Positions 4,781 through 6,902 of a stretch of DNA of 6,902 nucleotides are shown here, piece after piece. Source of the DNA: an uncultured Collinsella sp. (lineage in GTDB: Bacteria > Actinomycetota > Coriobacteriia > Coriobacteriales > Coriobacteriaceae); assembly GCA_937969105.1 (NCBI GenBank), contig CALBUZ010000122.1:1-6902 (forward strand). The letters run 5' to 3'. Below the pieces are notes generated by a model. That model saw nothing but the letters and a program-made list of their open reading frames with translations, was not told the DNA's origin and did no database searches. Both the position numbers and the translations under genes were made by a program. Position 1 is the first letter of the stretch. Every line of letters begins with the position of its first letter.

Positions 4781-6750
4781 CTTTCCCGCTGTCCCCATCG
4801 TCTAGCGGCCAAGGACGCCACCCTTTCAAGGTGGATATCGCGGGTTCGAATCCCGCTGGGGGCACCACGTTTTCGCAGGTCAGGGGCTACGGCCCCTGAC
4901 CTTTTTTCGTTAAATGTAGCGGATTGCGGCGTATGTGAAGCGGATGTGTAGCGCCGCGTGCCTAGAAGCGCACTTCTAGGATAATCCAAATCCGCGACCT
5001 GGCCCTCGCGGATCGACGTGTTCAGCCAATCGCTGTCAGGTCGGCTGATCAGGCGCGCGTTGTTGTAGGCCATGTTCATCGTCAGGATCGTCTGGCCCAG
5101 GTAGGCGCCCGACTCGACCAGCTCGACCACGAGCGCGACGTCGGGCCTCTCGTCGTCGGTGAGGTCGAGAGGCAGCAAGAGGCTCATCGAGTTCTTCGTC
5201 GGGTAGAAGGCGGGCACCGCGGTCTTGAAGTTCCACTCGACGCGCTTCTGCGCGAGCTCGATGGCGTCGTCGAGCCGGTTGACCAGGCGGCGCTTGGTCC
5301 GCGCGTCGGCCTCGATCTCGTCGCGCAGGTCCTGCAGCGCGACCGAGCGCGCGCCCGTGCCCTCGGCCCGCTCGACGCGGTCCAGCGCCTCGAGCGCGGC
5401 GTTGTTTCCGCGCAGCTCCTCCTCGAGGAACTCGTACGGCAGCCGCCCGATGTTGTCCAGCAAGATGTGGTCGGCGTCCCGCTGCAGCGGCCGCTGCCCG
5501 TCGAACAGCAGGTCCTCCTTGCGGCTGAAGTACGTCGCGCGCTGGGGAAGCGGGTTGAAGGTGCTGACGAGCTTCTTGCCCCATTGCCTGGAGCCGGCCT
5601 TGCAGAATTCCTCGAAGTGCCACGGCGCGGAGCCGAACGTGGTCGGCGAGAAGCACGCGTAGATTGCCTCGTAGGTCTTGTCCACGAGACCTGTGTTGAA
5701 CGCGGCGATGCCCTTCTCGGCGTTTTCGAGGACCTTGCCCTCGTAATCGAGCCGGTAGAAGGTGTAGGTGAGGTAGCTGCCCAGGATGGGGTAGGCGTCC
5801 TCCTCGTAGTCGAAGCTCCACTGCTCGGGCAAGGCCATCTCGGCGAGCGAGGCGAGCATTTTGTTCCAGTCGCCGATGTGCGCCCACTTGCCAAAGAGCT
5901 CGCCGGGCTTCTCTTTCTGGCGGGCGCGGCTGTCGATGAAGAGAAGGACCCACGGCTTCGAGCCGGGGATTTGGGCGTCGCGGTCGCGCTTGATGGTGGC
6001 CTCGACCAGGGTCTCGCCGTCGTCTCGAATGCAGCTGAGCGGGAAGCTCACCTTGCCGTCGAAATAGCGCAGGGTCCGGGTGCTGAGGGCGTGGTCCCAG
6101 TCGCGGTTCAGCAGGGCCTTGAGGTCGATGCTCGCCTTCGCGCAGGCGGCTAGCTTCTGGAGCTGCTTCTCGGGTGTCCACACGAGGTCGGTGAAGTCGC
6201 GGCTGGCCGCCGTCAGCTCCTCGATCACGTCCTCCGGCACCGGCGAGTCGAGGTAGTCCTCGGAGTCGCGAGCCGCCTCGAACGCCTCGGCGGGCAGCGG
6301 CGGCAGGGGCTCGATCGCCTCCGGCAGCGATCTGAACGGGTCCTTGTCGCGGCTTTTGCGCACGCTCCCGAGGCTGGGAATGAACGAGATGTACCACGGC
6401 CTGGTGTCGGCGCGCGTGCTGCGGCTGATGGAGACCTCGAGCGGAAGTCCGTTGGCCCTGAGGTTTCTGGTCGGGAATGTGACGGTTTTCTCGTTGAACA
6501 TGCGGAGCGCGTGCACTTTGTAGGCGTACGCCCAGTCGCCGACGAGACGCTCGAGATAGTCGGGCTCGTCGTAGAGCTGCGCGATGACCTCCCGCAGCTT
6601 GTACGGCACGGTGACAAACCGGAGGAAGTCCGGGCTGAGCTCGGAGTAGATCTCCTGCGGAACGGGCTTGGCCTTGTAGGTATCGGTCCCAAGGGCCAGC
6701 TCGATGGTCTGGCGGTCTTCCTCGGTCAGCGGCGTGGGCTCCGCGTTCAT
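4774..6750 (-). CDS. DUF3825-like protein with duplicated N-terminal module and read-through 3' end
   Basis: As read, 658 aa and soluble, with no signal peptide. Residues ~281-573 resemble the DUF3825 family: PILGSYLTYTFYRL (321-334), AFNTGLVDKTYEAIYACF (350-367), GSAPWHFEEFC (373-383), NPLPQRATYFSRKEDLLFD (399-417), HILLDNIGRLP (428-438) and MAYNNARLISRPDSDWL (560-576). The family name is from memory; its biochemistry is not known to me, though some members seem to join RNA-binding domains. Before it lie two diverged copies of a ~90-residue module (40-127 and 183-274) sharing DF..V, DW..A, LR.F..K, FP and PW...FI.S. The ATG at 6750 is preferred because GAGGA lies four bases upstream; earlier in-frame ATGs lack a site or lie in the inverted repeat. 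Residues 574-658 look non-native: the frame lacks a stop, crosses the tRNA terminator and reads tRNA-Glu backwards (628-654) before stopping at 4774. A lost stop or a frameshift near 4960-5040 is likely. Confidence 0.75.
   Translation of the reverse strand: MNAEPTPLTEEDRQTIELALGTDTYKAKPVPQEIYSELSPDFLRFVTVPYKLREVIAQLYDEPDYLERLVGDWAYAYKVHALRMFNEKTVTFPTRNLRANGLPLEVSISRSTRADTRPWYISFIPSLGSVRKSRDKDPFRSLPEAIEPLPPLPAEAFEAARDSEDYLDSPVPEDVIEELTAASRDFTDLVWTPEKQLQKLAACAKASIDLKALLNRDWDHALSTRTLRYFDGKVSFPLSCIRDDGETLVEATIKRDRDAQIPGSKPWVLLFIDSRARQKEKPGELFGKWAHIGDWNKMLASLAEMALPEQWSFDYEEDAYPILGSYLTYTFYRLDYEGKVLENAEKGIAAFNTGLVDKTYEAIYACFSPTTFGSAPWHFEEFCKAGSRQWGKKLVSTFNPLPQRATYFSRKEDLLFDGQRPLQRDADHILLDNIGRLPYEFLEEELRGNNAALEALDRVERAEGTGARSVALQDLRDEIEADARTKRRLVNRLDDAIELAQKRVEWNFKTAVPAFYPTKNSMSLLLPLDLTDDERPDVALVVELVESGAYLGQTILTMNMAYNNARLISRPDSDWLNTSIREGQVADLDYPRSALLGTRRYTSASHTPQSATFNEKRSGAVAPDLRKRGAPSGIRTRDIHLERVASLAARRWGQRERV
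4791..4867 (+). tRNA. tRNA-Glu (anticodon UUC)
   Basis: A full cloverleaf can be drawn. The acceptor arms GTCCCCA and TGGGGGC pair with one G-U. The anticodon stem CCACC/GGTGG encloses loop CTTTCAA with anticodon TTC at 4825-4827, which reads GAA and GAG. The T arm is GCGGG-TTCGAAT-CCCGC. The discriminator is A at 4864 and CCA is encoded at 4865-4867. The gene has an extended -10 promoter before it and a hairpin terminator ten bases after it. The apparent - strand coding frame that crosses it is discussed under the DUF3825 gene. tRNA genes are common integration sites; no second copy of the tRNA 3' end is visible in this window. Confidence 0.97.
4877..4907 (+). terminator. Intrinsic terminator of tRNA-Glu
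   Basis: A perfect 11-bp stem, AGGTCAGGGGC (4877-4887) with GCCCCTGACCT (4892-4902), encloses a TACG tetraloop and is followed by a T run to 4907. The T tract is on the + strand only, so it serves the tRNA and not the convergent - strand gene. It lies inside the read-through frame of that gene. Confidence 0.92.
4961..4980. repeat. Short perfect hairpin near the end of the DUF3825 gene
   Basis: CCTAGAAG (4961-4968) and CTTCTAGG (4973-4980) form an 8-bp stem around CGCA. It lies about 50 bases past the end of the conserved DUF3825-like region, in the non-conserved tail. No T run follows on either strand, so it is not a standard intrinsic terminator. In another - strand frame the right-hand TAG would end translation here. 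It may mark the original 3' boundary of the gene. Confidence 0.45.
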
Positions 6751-6754
6751 GGCA

Positions 6755-6759
6755 TCCTC
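6755..6759 (-). promoter_or_regulatory. Ribosome binding site setting the start at 6750
   Basis: On the - strand GAGGA lies four bases before the ATG at 6750. The in-frame ATG nearer the repeat (MEAINPPESED) is preceded by GC-rich sequence with no Shine-Dalgarno, so the MNAEPTPL start is preferred. Confidence 0.6.
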
Positions 6760-6784
6760 GCTTTCGGGTGGGTTTATTGCCTCC

Positions 6785-6814
6785 ATTATGGGCGCGCATG
6801 CCGGTCTGGGACAA
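6785..6814 (-). promoter_or_regulatory. Candidate promoter of the DUF3825 gene, -35 inside the repeat arm
   Basis: On the - strand, TTGTCC (6809-6814) and CATAAT (6785-6790) are 18 bases apart, matching 4 of 6 and 5 of 6 consensus positions of a sigma-70-type promoter. The -35 box lies in the last bases of the inverted-repeat arm, so the repeat would supply half the promoter. A second CATAAT sits in the repeat loop (6839-6844) with a poorer -35. The words around both -10 boxes are related (attatggaggc at 6839-6849 against gcctccattat at 6779-6789, inverted, one mismatch). Confidence 0.45.
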
Positions 6815-6902
6815 AAGGGACGGGGGATTTCGTCCCAAATTATGGAGGCCCCTGCTCCCGTCGTCACAACTTGGGACGAAATCCCCCGTCCCTTTTGTCC
6901 CA
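6807..6902. repeat. Perfect 32-bp inverted repeat with 32-nt loop, at the window edge
   Basis: The arm at 6807-6838 is the exact reverse complement of 6871-6902, with 32 bases between. Each arm is itself bracketed by a small palindrome (TGGGAC ... GTCCCA) around ACAAAAGGGACGGGGGATTT. The core ACAAAAGGGAC-GG resembles the ACAAAGGGGACAGG of the hairpin at 4499-4533, which suggests one palindrome family with different outer stems. Perfect identity over 32 bp implies recent duplication, active maintenance or selection for the hairpin. The repeat could extend beyond the window on the right, but the next base inward on the left is C6806. Confidence 0.9.

Noticed and set aside
4572..4868. 98-aa - strand frame beginning MVPPAGFEPAISTLKG
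   Set aside because: This is the familiar false protein produced by translating the antisense strand of a tRNA gene; it overlaps tRNA-Glu and the non-coding repeat region.
5467..6153. 228-aa + strand frame opposite the DUF3825 gene
   Set aside because: It is an antisense shadow with valine- and leucine-rich low-information sequence and no ribosome site.
5036..6838. 600-aa - strand frame overlapping the DUF3825 gene
   Set aside because: Its composition is extreme in Arg, Ala and Gly with no folded-domain pattern, while the alternative frame shows clear family motifs and internal duplication.
6751..6867. N-terminal extension of the DUF3825 protein from an ATG at 6867
   Set aside because: It would translate the inverted repeat (MTTGAGASIIWDEIPRPF) and has no ribosome site; GAGGA lies next to the ATG at 6750.

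Overview
The window looks like chromosomal DNA of a high-GC Gram-positive bacterium, most likely a coriobacterium close to Collinsella. This is inferred from GC-rich coding with strong AGGAGG-type ribosome sites, a MurT/GatD-type lipid II amidation enzyme, and palindromic intergenic repeats of a kind I associate with that group. No database search was possible, so the genus is a guess.

Layout. Bases 1-149 are non-coding and hold degenerate REP-like sequence followed by a weak promoter candidate. Bases 150-4492 form a likely three-gene + strand operon. Two tetratricopeptide-like paralogues (358 and 347 aa) overlap by one base (TAATG). After a 45-bp gap comes a 725-aa protein that fuses a complete MurT-type Mur ligase to a complete GatD-type glutamine amidotransferase. 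MurT and GatD together amidate the D-glutamate of lipid II. In the best-studied species they are separate subunits; here they form one chain. The TPR proteins have no recognisable enzymatic role and could be scaffolds, but their link to wall synthesis rests on position only.

Bases 4493-4790 contain no gene but are full of repeats. There is a REP-like hairpin just after the murT-gatD stop. Next come four copies of a 15-bp motif in alternating orientation, starting exactly every 40 bp. Then there is a second partial copy of the hairpin arm. A tRNA-Glu(UUC) gene follows, with an extended -10 promoter, an encoded CCA and a strong terminator.

Bases 4774-6750 on the - strand carry a protein with a DUF3825-like C-terminal domain preceded by two diverged copies of a ~90-residue module. 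Its frame has no stop after the conserved domain and runs antisense through the tRNA terminator and the tRNA, so its 3' end appears decayed, frameshifted or fused to foreign sequence. Upstream of it, reaching the window edge, is a perfect 32-bp inverted repeat around a 32-nt loop. The near edge of this repeat could supply the -35 box of the gene's promoter. The section from the tRNA rightwards looks accessory: an uncharacterised gene sits at a tRNA and is bounded by repeats.

The points most worth following up are the MurT-GatD fusion, the 40-bp-periodic alternating repeat, the internally duplicated DUF3825 protein with its missing stop, and the shared core of the several REP-like palindromes.
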